A stretch of DNA of 64,000 nt, from NCBI RefSeq assembly GCF_001625215.2, contig NC_030386.2:21298545-21362544 (forward strand). The letters run 5' to 3'. The translations under genes were made by a program, and so were the position numbers. This DNA comes from Daucus carota subsp. sativus. Its lineage: Eukaryota > Streptophyta > Magnoliopsida > Apiales > Apiaceae. The notes beneath the pieces are model-generated. The model was not told the DNA's origin. It did no database searches and worked only from the letters and a program-made list of their open reading frames with translations. Each line of letters starts with the position of its first letter. Within the stretch, counting starts at the first letter, position 1. This document shows, one piece after another, positions 1 through 11,773 of the stretch.

Positions 1-1470
1 GAACTATATTATTGACAATTGTTAAGAAATTTCATTCCTTCCTTCATTCCATTCCTTACATCATGTGTTAGATATCACACCTCCAATTTGAGATGGAATG
101 CTCCATTCTCTCCTATCCTCAATTTCTTCTCAAATCTCATCTTAACAATTTTGCACTCTCTCAAAAAAATTTCAAAACTTTCCTTATCTCTATTAGTTTC
201 AAGTATTTTTACTCATTCCATTCCATTCCATTCTCCCCAACCAAACACAACATTAGAGTGTGCCATGTGCTGATGTGCATATGCAATTATTTCACTGTTT
301 TGAATGAGTTAAACTTTAATCTAGACATTCCAAAATAAATTAGAGAAATAGAACTCATTCTCATTGTACGTGCCGTTGATTTGAATAAAAGTATGATACC
401 TGCCCATGGGCGTGCAAAGAAATTACGAGAAACATTTCCATTTTCTTTCCTAAATTGAGTAACCACAAAAGACTTCTATTACTGCCGAGCCATGATCATT
501 TTTGTCAAAAAATATGAATATTCAAGGTGTTATTTTCCTTGCAGACTGGTTGTTTTCTATTGAATAATAATTGACAAGGTCGCGTAAATTCTGGGCCAAG
601 ACCCAAGAAGAAAATTATACATGTTGAAAACACGAGCCAGGTGTCTGTTTCTAGAATTAAGTTTCTAGACAAAATCAATTTCCGAATCTCGTTGATACAT
701 ACAAATCTGCATGTCGCCTTTGATTATTTGCAAAACTACCGCTCGAATTTTTAAACTTATTAATACTATAATGTTTGCATTTAAACGAGAATAATAAAAT
801 ATGTTTCCCCTGTACCGCGCCTTCCGAATATAAAAAAAAATCAAATCATGTACTGATCATTGCTAACTAAAATAGTAGAGAATCGCAGTTCACAACTTTT
901 TCTTGTTAGTGTGTATTGTTCCGAAGCTTGTAGTATTATGAAGATTCTCTTAATTTTTAACACTGCACTTCGAGATATACGTTTGTTAATAGTAATAGGT
1001 GGATGATAATTGATACATATACATTGATATCAACGGGGAATGAGTAATAATGCGGAAAGTGAGCGATAATGACAAGGGGGGTGTACTGCATGAGAAGTCG
1101 AATATTAAGCGGTCTGTATTTGACTCTTAAAATAAGTTTACTGTATATCGATACAAGTTAGATTGTGATAGTTCGATTTGACGTAAAAATCGATTCAAAT
1201 AATTAATACTAGTATAATTTTAGATTATAGTTTAATGTTGAGAAATAAATATAATCTCGATAGGCTTGTAACTTTTGTAAATCTGCAGTTAGAAATTTGA
1301 TCTAAACTTTATTAAATATTTGAATTGTTTGAGTCGAGTTTGATTCAATTAATCTCATCATTAAGCACATCAAAATTCGATGATCACAATTTTATTTGAT
1401 AAACTGATGATTTAAGACAATATATAAGTGATCTGCAGGAGTTTATATTGATTTTTTTTTAAGTAAGATA
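1..1470. other. AT-rich intergenic sequence
   Basis: I see no convincing gene here; the short open frames are low-complexity. Positions 1-260 contain many ATTCC/TCATT motifs and may be the right part of a MITE cut by the window edge. Positions about 353-425 closely resemble 63838-63909 near the other end of the window (shared core around GTATGATACCTG), which suggests a duplicated flank. Confidence 0.5.
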
Positions 1471-1822
1471 TACTCCCTCCGTCCCTCCCAATTCTTATCG
1501 TTTGGGTTGGGCACGGAGGTTAAGAAATATGTATAAAGTAGTGGAAAATCCCTCCCAATTCTTATCGTTTGGGTTGGGCACGGAGGTTAAGAAATATGTA
1601 TAAAGTAGTGGAAAAGAGAAAGAAAAGTGAGTGAAGTGGTGGGACCCATTGATTTTTAATGTATAAAAAGAAGATAGTGGAGTAATACTAGTGTGAAAAG
1701 TAAAGAAAAGTGAAGAAGTGGTGGGACCCATTGACTATTTTGGGTAAGTTTTGAAATGTAAAGAATTGGATGGGACACCCCAAAAAAGAAAGTGTAAAGA
1801 AATGGAAGGGACGGAGGGAGTA
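1471..1822. mobile_element. Stowaway-like MITE
   Basis: The ends are TACTCCCTCCGTCCC and GGGACGGAGGGAGTA, an inverted repeat bounded by TA, as expected for Tc1/mariner-derived Stowaway MITEs. A 67-bp stretch is tandemly duplicated inside it (1482-1548 and 1549-1615) with no difference I can see. Internal words such as GGTGGGACCCATTGA recur in the related elements near 18.6 and 19.4 kb. No coding potential. Confidence 0.85.
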
Positions 1823-2010
1823 TCTGCAAGTAATATTTATGATTCTAATTTGTTTAGTTTGTAAAATTAAACCGTCCGGTCGGTTTGAGATTTGTTTCGA
1901 AGTATTGTTAGAAAAATAAGATGTATTTGCAAGTAATGTTTATGATGCAGTTTGTAAAATTAAGCCGACCGGTCGGTTTGAGATTTATTTTGAAGTATTG
2001 TAAGAAAAGT
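1823..2010. repeat. Diverged tandem duplication
   Basis: Two diverged copies of about 90-100 bp lie head to tail (about 1823-1922 and 1923-2010). Both contain TTTGTAAAATTAA followed by the near-palindromic CCG(A/T)CCGGTCGG and GGTTTGAGATTT. They directly abut the Stowaway MITE. I see no function. Confidence 0.55.
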
Positions 2011-2400
2011 GTGGATAAAAATATATTATGATAAAATCAAATAATTATTTTGACATTTTGAAGTATAGTAAAAATTAATATTTTCGATAAATTTTGATAG
2101 AAATCAGTTCTCCGGAAAGTAACTTTTTTAATAGATATTTAGAATTTTTGACTTCTCTGACATAAGATGCAGTTTTTGTGCAAAGGTTATAATTTTAAAA
2201 AAAACTACTGAATAATTTATATCTTACAGCAAAAATGTATTGACGTCTACGGTACAACCTAGTAATCATGTGATTTGGGGTGCTGGGATTTTAGAGTTAC
2301 CGAGTTATTTTCGTTTAATTGTTAATTTATAAAAGTTGGTGTCAACAAATGTAAATAGGGATGGCCCTCTGTGCCTTCTGATATTGGTGCATATTTTTTA

Positions 2401-2485
2401 TAATATATTTAATAAAAATAACATTAATTAATGTTTAAGTGAATATTTTTGTAATATATTTAATAAAAATAACATTAATTAATGT
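2401..2485. repeat. 34-bp direct repeat, 51-bp spacing
   Basis: An identical 34-bp AT-rich word starting TAATATATTTAATAAA occurs at 2401-2434 and 2452-2485. It is a short local duplication in intergenic DNA. Confidence 0.7.
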
Positions 2486-4079
2486 ATTAAGCTCTTATAT
2501 ATGTGCTTCTTAAGCATGGCTCTGATTTAAAAAGACTGTATTTTTATATATTTGCGTGGAATTCGTGAGCGTGCGTGCGTGACCCGTCCCCGAAAGTATC
2601 TCTTTCAGAGTTTACTAATCCTACAATGCAGGAAAACATCGCCCAGACTCAGTATTAGACCGACTTGGCGGTGGAGTGCCGGATACTCGGATAGTAGTGT
2701 AAAGAAGCATCTTATTCTGCTTCGATCCCAGTCATTTTTATACACATTCCGTTCCAAAATATTTTTTATGTTTATCTTTATCATGTCGGTCAATAATCAT
2801 TAATTTTTTAATTTTATATTAATATTAAATATAAAAAATTCATTGTATTAAAATATTTATAAATACGAAAGCAACAAAATTACTCATAACTATATTTAAT
2901 CTTATTGATTAGACATAAATTAGTAATTTGTCTCATGTTATGAACAATCCCGACATATCGAATGAGAAAAGTTTTTTGGCATGGAAGAAGTATAATTTTT
3001 CTCCATACATATTTTAAGATTTTTATAAATATAATTTTATATTTTAATGAAAATTAGAATTGAGAAGTAAAAAATTAATAAAGTAATCGGAAAAAAAATA
3101 GAAGCTCTAATAAAAAGTTAGAGCATCTTCAACTATACAAAACCCTTAGCTAAAAATGAGTTGTCATACCAAAGAACTTTAGAAAAAATCTCACACCAAA
3201 CATATGGACCAACCATATTCACCTTTTCTCTATAATTTAGTTAATTTTTTATGAAAAATTATATATGTCGAATCTCTACAACCCGGTAAAAAATTGTACT
3301 CCGGACACCCACAGGCCACGAGGCCCACGACCCTGACCTATTTGTTGCAGTGCGCCGCGAGAACGTGAGAGTGGTTAAAAACAAGAACAGCGTGAAATTT
3401 CAAAAACTGACGGGAAGGGGGAGTCCTGGGCCACTTCATTGAAAAAGCCGAACACAGATATCTTTATCTGCTATTCTACACAAATATACAAAATGAAGTG
3501 GTCCCCCAAAAGAGATTCTATGCAACGTAACAAGTGACTATTTTGTGATACCTTGTTTCCGGTGCGCAATATAACTATTACTCCCGTTGTTACGGCATCT
3601 CCAGAAATGTCTCAGTGTCTTCCTTATAAATATTATAAAATATTGAATCCTAGTGATTTAGGATAAGATTTTGTATTTCAACTCCAACAATGATCCTTAT
3701 AATTCATTCCTTATTATTATTATTATAATAAATTTGGAAAAAGATTGATAAAAGATGGAAGGAATAGATAGAAAATAAGTTACAATAGGAGAGAGAAATG
3801 ATTTTTTTATTAAAGAAATCAAATAAGGCATGGCTAGTGGTGCCTTATTAATAAGGCATGGAAGGAGGATCCTAGTGATTTAAGGCACCTCTAAGACACT
3901 GCTGGAGCACTAATTTATGTCACATTCCTTATAATTAGACTTAGGACATGAAATAGGGAAACTGCTGGAGTTGCTCTTAGAATATCAACATGTAGCCCTG
4001 TTTGGAAGTTTGAAGTTTGGAGCAAAATTAGGAGTTTGGGGTGTTTTTGAAGTTTGACTACTAGAATTCGCTAATATAA
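2486..4079. other. Intergenic, probable decayed MITE
   Basis: No gene seen. Positions about 3593-3915 start GGCATCTCCAGAAATGTCTC and end near AAGACACTGCTGGAGCAC, an imperfect inverted repeat like that of plant MITEs with 'ggcatctcca' ends. The match is too decayed for a family call. Confidence 0.35.
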
Positions 4080-5353
4080 GGGGTCATTTGGCAAATCTGA
4101 ATGAATTACATCTGATTGAATAAAATAGAGTTAATTGCAATTGGCATCCCTTTGGTTTCAGCTTATTGCAAATTGCACCTAATAGTTTTGGAAAATACAC
4201 TTTGCAGCCCCAGACTTTTAACCCGTAGACACTTTGCACCCTTTTCGTTAATTTCTGCCGTTACCGTTAACTTTTGTAGGGGCATTTTGGTAAATTTAAT
4301 TATATTTAATTAAAATCAGACTTTTATTTAAATTTTTTGACCATCTAAACGATATTTTTCGGAAAAACTTAAAGAACGAAAGTTGTAGAGAATAAAAAGA
4401 TCTTTTTAGAACAATAAGGTTCAAAATTTAAATAATTATTTAAAAATGATTGTTCATTTTTACAAGATTGCTAATTTTTGAATTTTTTAAAAAATAATTA
4501 TAAAAAGAATTACAAAAATTTTGAACCTTATAGTTCTAAGAAGATCCTTTTATTCTCTACAACTTTCATTCTTTAAGTTTTTCCGAAAAATATCGTTTAG
4601 ATGATCAAAAAATTTAAACAAAGATCTGATTTTAATTAAATATAATTAAATTTCCCAAAATGCCCTTGCAAAAGTTAACGGTAACAGCAGAATTTAACGG
4701 AAAGGGTGCAAAGTGTCTACGGGTTAAAAGTCTGAGGATGCAAAGTATATTTTTCAAAACTATTAGGTGCAATGTGCAATAAGCCGAAACCAAAGGGGTG
4801 CCAATTGCAATTAACTCAATAAAATATCTGAATCATATATATGAATCAATAAAATATCTGAATGATGAATAATAATATTGTTTGGCATATTTTTTTTTTA
4901 GTGTTTGAATGATATTTTTTTCTTAATTTTGTTCTTTAACTAGATAAATTTGTGAACTCATTTATGAATATCGTTCAACTATTATTATTATAATATCATG
5001 CTATTAGATAGATATGATAATTATTATATAAATTTTAAGAAAGAAAATATTATAAGAAGACTTTATCGAATAAATTAATAAATAGTGAAAGAATAAATTT
5101 AATAATGTCATGCAAATATATAAAATAGCTAATCCAAAAAAATTTTTAGAAAAAACCACAATAGTATACATAGCTGCAAAAGTAGTTGTCTTTGCGCAAG
5201 AGCTGAACTGATAATTCAGGATTTTAAGAAGGAATCGCTCAGCTGTTCATGATCCACTCAGCTCTACCATAAAAGGTTATCAAATGAACTGAACCGCCTG
5301 GATCGGTCAGTTTTGTCCATTAAGCAGTCATTCAGACCAAAACAAATGGGCCC
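4080..5353. mobile_element. PIF/Harbinger-like MITE, interrupted
   Basis: The ends GGGGTCATTTGG...CTGAATGA and TCATTCAG...CAAATGGGCCC form an imperfect inverted repeat flanked on both sides by TAA (4077-4079 and 5354-5356), the target size of PIF/Harbinger elements. The younger foldback element at 4128-4817 lies inside it. The family call rests only on the TAA target site and the ends. Confidence 0.5.
4128..4817. mobile_element. Mutator-like foldback MITE
   Basis: This 690-bp element is almost wholly two long inverted arms (about 330 bp each) starting GAGTTAATTGCAATTGGCA and ending in its complement. It is flanked by a perfect 9-bp direct repeat AATAAAATA (4119-4127 and 4818-4826). A 9-bp target duplication with long terminal inverted repeats is the hallmark of Mutator-like elements. 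It has no gene. A transcript across it would fold into a long hairpin. Confidence 0.88.
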
Positions 5354-5356
5354 TAA

Positions 5357-6820
5357 GTGTTTGGTAGTTGGCAGATTGAAATAGAGATTTGGACAAAAAA
5401 ACTAATTTTGAAAAAGCTACTTTGAGGAGGTTTTTGGGTTAGAGATTTTGGTTTATGTCAGAAAAAGCTAATCAATCAGCTATCAACCAAACAGTTTTAC
5501 GAGAAACAGGTAACTCAATCCGCTAGTCAAAACATCTATTTTAATCCGCTAGTCAAAACATCTAATTCAATCCACTAACAGTTAATCCCAAATAGGGCCA
5601 TTAATTTTTTGACTTTTTTATACATATATTTAAGAATTTTGATCGTGTTTTTATAAATATCTTTTTTTAAAACAAATTTTAAAAATATGACACTAATGTT
5701 TTGTCCAAATTTTTTCAAAATGACGCGGCAAATAAATAACTGATTCTAACTAGATGACTTATATTCATACATGAGGTCCATTAAAATTAATTTGAGGTGA
5801 GTAGGATTAGATAACCCAAGTGGTTAAGTGTTCATTCTTTGTTGACTCAGGTCCTAGGCCATTCGAGAATATCTTGGAACAAATGCTCAAATTGTAAAAT
5901 TATATAGTTAAAAAAAAAAAAAACTAGTTTTATGGAAACCAATCAAACATAGTGGGCTTAAACTAGGATTTCAGGAAAAAAATCTTTAGTAATAATTTCT
6001 GAGATATCCAACATCTTTTAAGAATATAGTAATTTAAAACATATATCAGTTTACGTATTCCAAATTTTGTTTCCAATATATGTGACTGACATATGATTTA
6101 TTTTAATTGTATGATTAAAGTTTCATATAGGGGCTCATTATTATAAGTATAAGTTAGAACCAATCACGGGATGTCAACTAAATTTGAGAAAAAAATGACG
6201 AAAGTTTCTTGACATATATTGCATTTTTTATTTCAATTTTTTAATTTTGAATGCTACATCTTACAATAAAATCTTCTAAAATACTTCCATGTTTAATTAG
6301 AGGATAAGAGGAATTGAATAATTACAACTAAATATACACTATTTTATAAATAAATATACACACTTAGATATGAAATCAATTAATCGAATCAGAATAAGAA
6401 TATCATCATTTAATTGTTACCTTATCTTGACACAACTACAACTACAATTAAGGAAATTTTAAAAATAAATCAAATCAAAAATATTCACTACAGATAGCAA
6501 GTTTACAAATACTTACCTTATATTCCTAACGATGATAAATTCAAAGTAAATTAACATTAGTGAAAAATATCTTCATATATATAACTAAAAATTAAACAGT
6601 TAATAAGAACAATAAGTTTAATAAAAAAAATTATCTTTGCAATCTTATTTTTATATTGAAAATCAAAACTCTTTACTAGTATTTTTAAAAAATATTTTGA
6701 ATTTTGATTTTGATTTTGATATTTTGATATTGGATATTGGATGTTGATTATATTATTTGCATAATATAATATATTATAAACGTGGATATGAAGGCAAAAT
6801 AGTTGTATTATTGGATGTAT
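5357..6820. other. Intergenic region upstream of CXE gene
   Basis: AT-rich sequence without a credible gene. The minus-strand open frame at 6557-7006 overlaps the carboxylesterase promoter and start and is low-complexity. The last 150 bp hold the probable proximal promoter of the carboxylesterase gene. Confidence 0.5.
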
Positions 6821-6823
6821 CTC

Positions 6824-6830
6824 TATATAA
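6824..6830 (+). promoter_or_regulatory. TATA box of CXE gene
   Basis: TATATAA lies about 90 bp upstream of the chosen start codon in the context CTCTATATAAACTACCC. This block is conserved at the duplicated locus (CTCTGTATAAACT at 13943-13955), where two insertions now separate it from the coding region. Transcription starting about 30 bp downstream would place the ATG at 6855 at or before the transcript start. Confidence 0.6.
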
Positions 6831-6917
6831 ACTACCCATACAGCTACATAACATTTGCATCCAGCACTCGCCCTACAAAACACATTAAAATACTCTCTGG
6901 TACTCTTGATCCTCGCC

Positions 6918-7886
6918 ATGAGTTCTTTCGAACAGATACTGAGTTCTCCTCCGCCAATAAACATAAATACCTCTGACATTGCCCATGACTTGTTTCCATT
7001 CGTCACCGTTTACAAAAATGGCACCATCAAGAGGCATTTCGGCCAGCCGGCTATGCCCGCACCGGAAAATCTAAACGGCGTCAGAACAAAAGATGTGGTG
7101 GTTTCGTCTCATCCCAAAGTTATTGCTCGTGTTTTCTTGCCGGAGTTTTTGACACCGGGAGAGAAACTCCCGGTGTTACTTTACTATCACGGAGGCGGAT
7201 TCTGTATCGAATCCGCCTTATCGGCTTGTTACACTCCTTACACTTCTTCCATTGCCTCCGCTTGTAAAGTCATCGTGGTCTCGGTTGACTACCGACTCGC
7301 CCCGGAACATAAAATTCCAGCTTGTTATGATGATTCATGGGAAGCCTTGAAATGGGTTGTTTCTCATGCATCCGGGTCGGGTCCTGACCCGTGGCTGAAC
7401 CAGCATGGTGATTTGGGCCGGGTTTTCTTGGCGGGTGATAGTGCGGGAGCAAATATTTCTCACACACTGGCCACTTGGGCCGGGGTGAAAGGACTCGAAT
7501 CGGGTGTTAAGGTTTCGGGTATAATTTTGGTCCACCCGTTTTTCGGAAACGACAAACCCGACAAGCTATGGAATTATTGTTGCTCTGACGAAACGGGTAT
7601 TGATGACCCGAGATTGAACCCGGCGGCGGATCCGGATTTGTTGGCGAAGCTGGCATGTGGGAGAGTGTTGATTTGTACTGCTGAAAATGATTTTTTGAGT
7701 CCAAGGGGTTGGGCTTATTACGAGGCGTTGAAAAAGAGTGAGTGGAAAGGAGAGGTTGAGATTGTGGAAACAAAGGGGATGGGTCATGTTTTTCATTTGT
7801 TCAACCCGAATTGTGAGCAAGCCGGGTCGCTGATGAAATTGGTGGCATCTTTCATCAAAGATGACAAGGTTCATTCTTTGTTATAG
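6918..7886 (+). CDS. Carboxylesterase, CXE/HIDH-like
   Basis: A single-exon 322-aa alpha/beta hydrolase of the plant class-I carboxylesterase (GDXG, hormone-sensitive-lipase-like) family, which hydrolyses small esters; related members act as 2-hydroxyisoflavanone dehydratases or gibberellin receptors. The oxyanion motif HGGGF is at residues 91-95 and the nucleophile motif GDSAG at 173-177 (Ser175). The likely acid Asp258 lies in AENDF and the base His290 in GMGHVFH, so the catalytic triad is complete. Length is normal for the family. I chose the ATG at 6918 (MSSFEQ) because the upstream ATG at 6855 is probably in or before the leader and its extension is not family-like. No signal peptide is seen, so a cytosolic enzyme is likely. 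Ser rather than Thr at the nucleophile favours esterase over dehydratase activity (inference). The substrate cannot be read from sequence. A broken paralogue lies at 17594-18501. Confidence 0.93.
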   Translation: MSSFEQILSSPPPININTSDIAHDLFPFVTVYKNGTIKRHFGQPAMPAPENLNGVRTKDVVVSSHPKVIARVFLPEFLTPGEKLPVLLYYHGGGFCIESALSACYTPYTSSIASACKVIVVSVDYRLAPEHKIPACYDDSWEALKWVVSHASGSGPDPWLNQHGDLGRVFLAGDSAGANISHTLATWAGVKGLESGVKVSGIILVHPFFGNDKPDKLWNYCCSDETGIDDPRLNPAADPDLLAKLACGRVLICTAENDFLSPRGWAYYEALKKSEWKGEVEIVETKGMGHVFHLFNPNCEQAGSLMKLVASFIKDDKVHSLL

Positions 7887-8023
7887 ATTACAAAGATCTT
7901 GTCTTCAAGCTACTATAGTGTTATAATAAGATATTATTATGGTGGGAGTGTAATAATGTGTGGGGATGGGCACATTAATTATGATGTTTTAGTATTTCTG
8001 TAATATTTAAGTACTGCTTGAAA

Positions 8024-8050
8024 AATAAATGTAGCTTATTTATTAAATAA
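8024..8050 (+). terminator. Probable poly(A) signals of CXE gene
   Basis: AATAAA occurs at 8024-8029 and again at 8045-8050, about 140-160 bp after the stop codon, which is a normal plant 3' UTR length. The second duplicated locus carries mutated versions of the first. Confidence 0.45.
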
Positions 8051-8402
8051 ACAAGTTGTTCTGTCGTGTTCGTGGCTGTAATACTTGCAATTCTTTTAGG
8101 GATGTTTGGGTAAGTTTAAGAAAAAGTATTTTTTTTAAAGAAAAAAGTAAAAAACCGAATGAGAAATGAAAAGTAAATTAAAAAAATTTCAAAGTGATTA
8201 AATTGATTGAAAAAAAAAAATTGCTGAAAAAAAATAAATATTCTTAGATTTTTATAAATATTTTTGGATTTTTATGAAAACGGTTTATGAAAAATAGAAG
8301 TTGCTCCTAAATATACACTTTATTATGATAAAGTTTGTTTCTATGATAAATCGCAAGACCTAAATGACAGCCTCAGAATTCTTGATGCTGGTTTTCGGCT
8401 TA

Positions 8403-8792
8403 TAAGCAAGTCCAATACATTACCTATATGATGTCCTAAACTCACATTTAGATAATGTGTCAAAAAAATGCACTCCAACACTATTCTGGTGTTATCCTAA
8501 ATCACTAGCACAACCTTAATTCTCCTAGCCATTACCTATTTATAAGTAACCCCTAGCCATTACTTATTTAATATTTATGAATAAAATAATCATCTCTCTC
8601 CTTCTTTCTTTGTCTATTCTCTCATTTTCTCCTTCTCTCTCTCAAATTTATTTTATTATTAAAATAATTTTAGGAGAACAAATATAGGGATTATTATTGA
8701 AGTTTGACACTAAAAATAGATTATCTAAATCACTAAAATATACTAACACTCATTATTTTATATTATAGGATAGGTAACCTATGGACTTGCTC
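8403..8792. mobile_element. PIF/Harbinger-like MITE
   Basis: The ends GCAAGTCCA and TGGACTTGC form an inverted repeat, with TTA at 8400-8402 and again at 8793-8795. The duplicated locus lacks this insert: there GGCTTATAA runs on to GGGCACCTCCGATATGA near 19740, matching the flanks here. This empty site supports a real insertion after the segmental duplication. No coding capacity. Confidence 0.72.
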
Positions 8793-8795
8793 TTA

Positions 8796-9126
8796 CATGG
8801 CACCTCCAATATGAGAGATTAATGACGAAGAGTACATTAAGCAAAAAAGAAAGAATAGAAGAGTAAAGTCTTTTTTGCATTCGAAACCTCCAATTTACTT
8901 TAACTTTTGGGAGTCTTGTCTTCCAATTTTTTATGATATTTTACTCTTCAGTGCTTAGTCCTCCCAAAAAAAAAAAACACTTCCAGACCACAAAATTACA
9001 AAGTGAACACAGCAGCGGGGAATAGAGTCGGTGGAAAGTGGAAACTATATCATTCAGAAAAGTTAACTAGAGCTGCTCTTGCTGGAATGGGGAATACATA
9101 ATATATATCAGGACGTTTGGACGAAG
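8796..9126. other. End of segmental-duplication unit 1
   Basis: Positions 8796-8960 are collinear with about 19740-19883 in unit 2 (shared words CACCTCC, GTACATTAAGCAAA, TTTACTCTTCA). Beyond about 8990 I see no feature until the next element. Confidence 0.55.
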
Positions 9127-9135
9127 TTAAAATAA

Positions 9136-9483
9136 GGGAAATTTATAAAATTACCTACCTTTTCTTTTATTGTTTTCAAAAATATTATCTTTCAGAATTA
9201 TTTTTAAAAATACCATTTTATAAAATTCTTTATTCAAAAATACGGTTTGCAACTTTTGCAAACTTATTTGCAACTTTGGGCGGCGCCAGCCGATTCAGTT
9301 GCAAATGATGTTGCAAATGTTGCAAATGAGGTTGCAAAAGTTACAAATAGAAATGGGAAGTTGCAACTGTTGCAACTAGTTCAACTGAAAACTGTAAGTT
9401 GTAACTGTTGCAACTAGTCCAACTGAAAACTGTAAGATGCAACTTCCAGTTTTCAGTTGCCATTTTCGACCTCTGTTTCGACA

Positions 9484-9547
<64 letters not shown>

Positions 9548-9652
9548 TGTATACATGTAGTTGCAAATAAAGTTGCAAAAGTTGCAAATGAGGTTGCAAA
9601 TAAAAATGGGAAGTTGCAACTGCAGTTGCAACTTCATTTGCAACCTCAGTTG

Positions 9653-9705
<53 letters not shown>

Positions 9706-9869
9706 TGTCGAAACAGAGGTCGAAAATGGCAACCGAAGACTGGAAGTTGCAACTTACAGTTTTCAGTTGAACTAGTTGCAACTGCAGTTGCAACTGTTGC
9801 AACTGCTGCAACTGCAGTTGCAACTTCATTTGCAACCTCAGTTGCAACTTTTGCAACCTCATTTGCAAC

Positions 9870-9916
<47 letters not shown>

Positions 9917-9940
9917 ATATATATATATACATATACATAC

Positions 9941-9990
<50 letters not shown>

Positions 9991-10241
9991 AGATGTCGAA
10001 ACACAGGTCGAAAATGGCAACCGAAAACTGGAAGTTGCAACTTACAGTTTTCAGTTGAACCAGTTGCAAATGAGGTTGCAACACGGCTGGCGCCGCCTGG
10101 AGTTGCAAATGAGGTTGCAAAAGTTGCAAACCGTATTTTTGAAAAAAACAATTTATGAAAAGATATTCTTAAAAACAATGATAAAGATGGTAGTATTTTT
10201 AAAAAAATAATTTTACAGATTGGTATTTTTAAAAAGATCCC
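9136..10241. mobile_element. Mutator-like element with GTTGCAA repeats
   Basis: A 1106-bp non-coding element flanked by a perfect 9-bp direct repeat TTAAAATAA (9127-9135 and 10242-10250). It begins GGGAAATTTATAAAATTACC and ends AAAAAGATCCC, with broadly inverted arms. The interior is built of dozens of GTTGCAA(A/C)T words in both orientations, three copies of a GAAAACTG-AGTTGCAACTT-like block, and long (TA)n tracts. Open frames here translate to IYIYIY or QLQLQL strings and are not genes. Confidence 0.78.
9482..9992. repeat. (TA)n microsatellites
   Basis: There are three AT/TA tracts: about 9482-9556, 9655-9703, and 9870-9992 with interspersed TACA. Each is flanked by inverted copies of the GTTGCAA block and the word GATGTCGAAAC, suggesting that foldback amplification spread the tracts. 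Confidence 0.85.
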
Positions 10242-10250
10242 TTAAAATAA

Positions 10251-11589
10251 TTGTTTTTTTTATCAAAGTAAAAATTGAAATAGAATTAGAAGCAAGCTAA
10301 AACAGAAGCAGAAGTTATGAGAGACTAACCAGCATTCGTAACTTCTAAAAAGTGTTTCTACGTGTTATATAAAAAGGTATAAAAAGTAGAAGCCACTTTT
10401 TTGGAAAAGGAGTACTTTTCCTGCCAGTGCCTTGTCAAACAGGCACATTGATAGCTATATTTTAAATGATAATTTTTTATTATTTAAAATTGTTATGAAC
10501 AAAATGTATTATTTTAATTTGATAATAGATGAGATGACATTTGCTACACATCTGCAGCTGTTCGACAAATATAAGTCCATAGCTAGGGGTGAGTAAAATT
10601 GAATCAAAATCGTAAAACCAAACCAAAACATTGTTTTAATTTTAGCCTTACACAGACTCAGAGACGTATCTAGGATTTGCAATCTATCGGGGCAATGGAT
10701 ACCTTCTTTGTCTCCCTCTCATTTTTTTACAATTTTTTTCATTGCTTGACACGCATTTTAAAACGCATTCCATAACTTTTTTTTTTTCCAAATTTCCTTG
10801 TCTTATATAAAAATTAGATTATAAAATATATTCAGAAGGAAAATTAGAATGCATTAAGTCATTAACACACCAACACCTAATGGTTAATACTTTATAGTTA
10901 AGTTACTCGAAGAATGCAGAAATCTCCTGTCATACAACACAACTTCTGTCCACATCTGATATATTTTCTGTACTATTTTGTTTTATCGGTTCACACGCGC
11001 CCCCCCCCCCCCCCCCCAAATCGAATTATTGCTTCACATGTTGGTGGTACATGTGCTGCTATTTCTCATGCCTGGTTTACAGGACCGGCAATTTTGGCTT
11101 AAATTTCTTCTTGCCACTGAAGTATGGCTAAATGTACCCACCAACCATTAATGTTTAAGAAAAGCCGGTCGAACCATGCAAGTTTAAACAATCATATATC
11201 CTGGCCACAAACCGGAAGAATGAACCCAACAGTGCAGTGTTTGTTGTGCACTTGCGGTTCAGTGCAATGCAAACTTAGTTGCAAGCTTCTGTAACAAAAT
11301 ATAATGCACAGGCAGCTCTCCACCTTAACGACAGAAAAAAGGATTGATCAAATTCAAATCGAACTCGCCGCTCATGTCAGGTTCCGCCCCGCTCACTTGT
11401 GTATCATTCCAGATCTCTTCCACAATGAACCTCACAAATATCCCGTATAAATTACTGCCGGAGATGTATTTGCTAGTAAAGAGACACCGATATGACAGAA
11501 ATACACTTATTTGAAGCTTTTGACCTATAATCCTCTGGGATTTGCCAATAGGATTATATAAATTCATTGTTGGAATTGTCATTAGCGCA
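10251..11589. other. Intergenic with poly-C tract
   Basis: No gene seen. An uninterrupted run of 18 C lies at 11000-11017, which may be unstable or mis-sequenced. Positions 11325-11582 are open on the minus strand but probably represent the old 3' UTR of the fragment next to it. Confidence 0.45.
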
Positions 11590-11773
11590 TTAAGGTACTT
11601 GAGTATCCATGTTGAGCAGGAACTTCAGGTAATCTGACCTCCGAGGAAGCATGAATTCAGCATACACGGAATAGTGAGAAGAAGGATAAAACCCATCTAT
11701 GTTATCACTAACCACTCCCGATGATACTGGAACGAGAGCTTTGCCTCTGAAAAGAATCCAATCCACATGCAAG
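11590..11773 (-). pseudogene. EEP-family hydrolase, last-exon fragment
   Basis: The minus strand encodes HVDWILFRG followed by an NIDGFYPSSHYSVYAEFMLPR-like stretch. This is the typical C-terminal end of plant endonuclease/exonuclease/phosphatase (DNase-I-like) proteins: the His-Val-Asp-Trp strand and the catalytic SSHYPV-type His motif. A plausible acceptor (GGACAG) precedes it at 11774-11775, and a stop follows about 15 codons after the MLPR motif. I find none of the earlier catalytic exons within the next kilobase upstream, so this looks like a stranded terminal exon. Confidence in the family is moderate. Confidence 0.55.

Noticed and set aside
2552-2803. Small ORF with Arg-rich start, open on both strands
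   Set aside because: No homology recognised, no promoter or splice context, in intergenic DNA; coding status cannot be supported.
3994-5600. An outer MITE with CCCTGTTTGG / CCAAATAGGG ends around the PIF-like element
   Set aside because: The ends pair over only about ten bases and I could not find a target duplication.
6855-6917. Upstream start giving a 343-aa carboxylesterase with a hydrophobic N-terminus
   Set aside because: It lies about 25-30 bp after the TATA box, at or before the expected transcript start, and the second copy shows this stretch as diverged leader interrupted by a transposon.
9341-10210. Several 86-241-codon open frames on both strands
   Set aside because: They translate (TA)n and GTTGCAA repeats into IYIYIY and QLQLQL strings; no gene-like composition.
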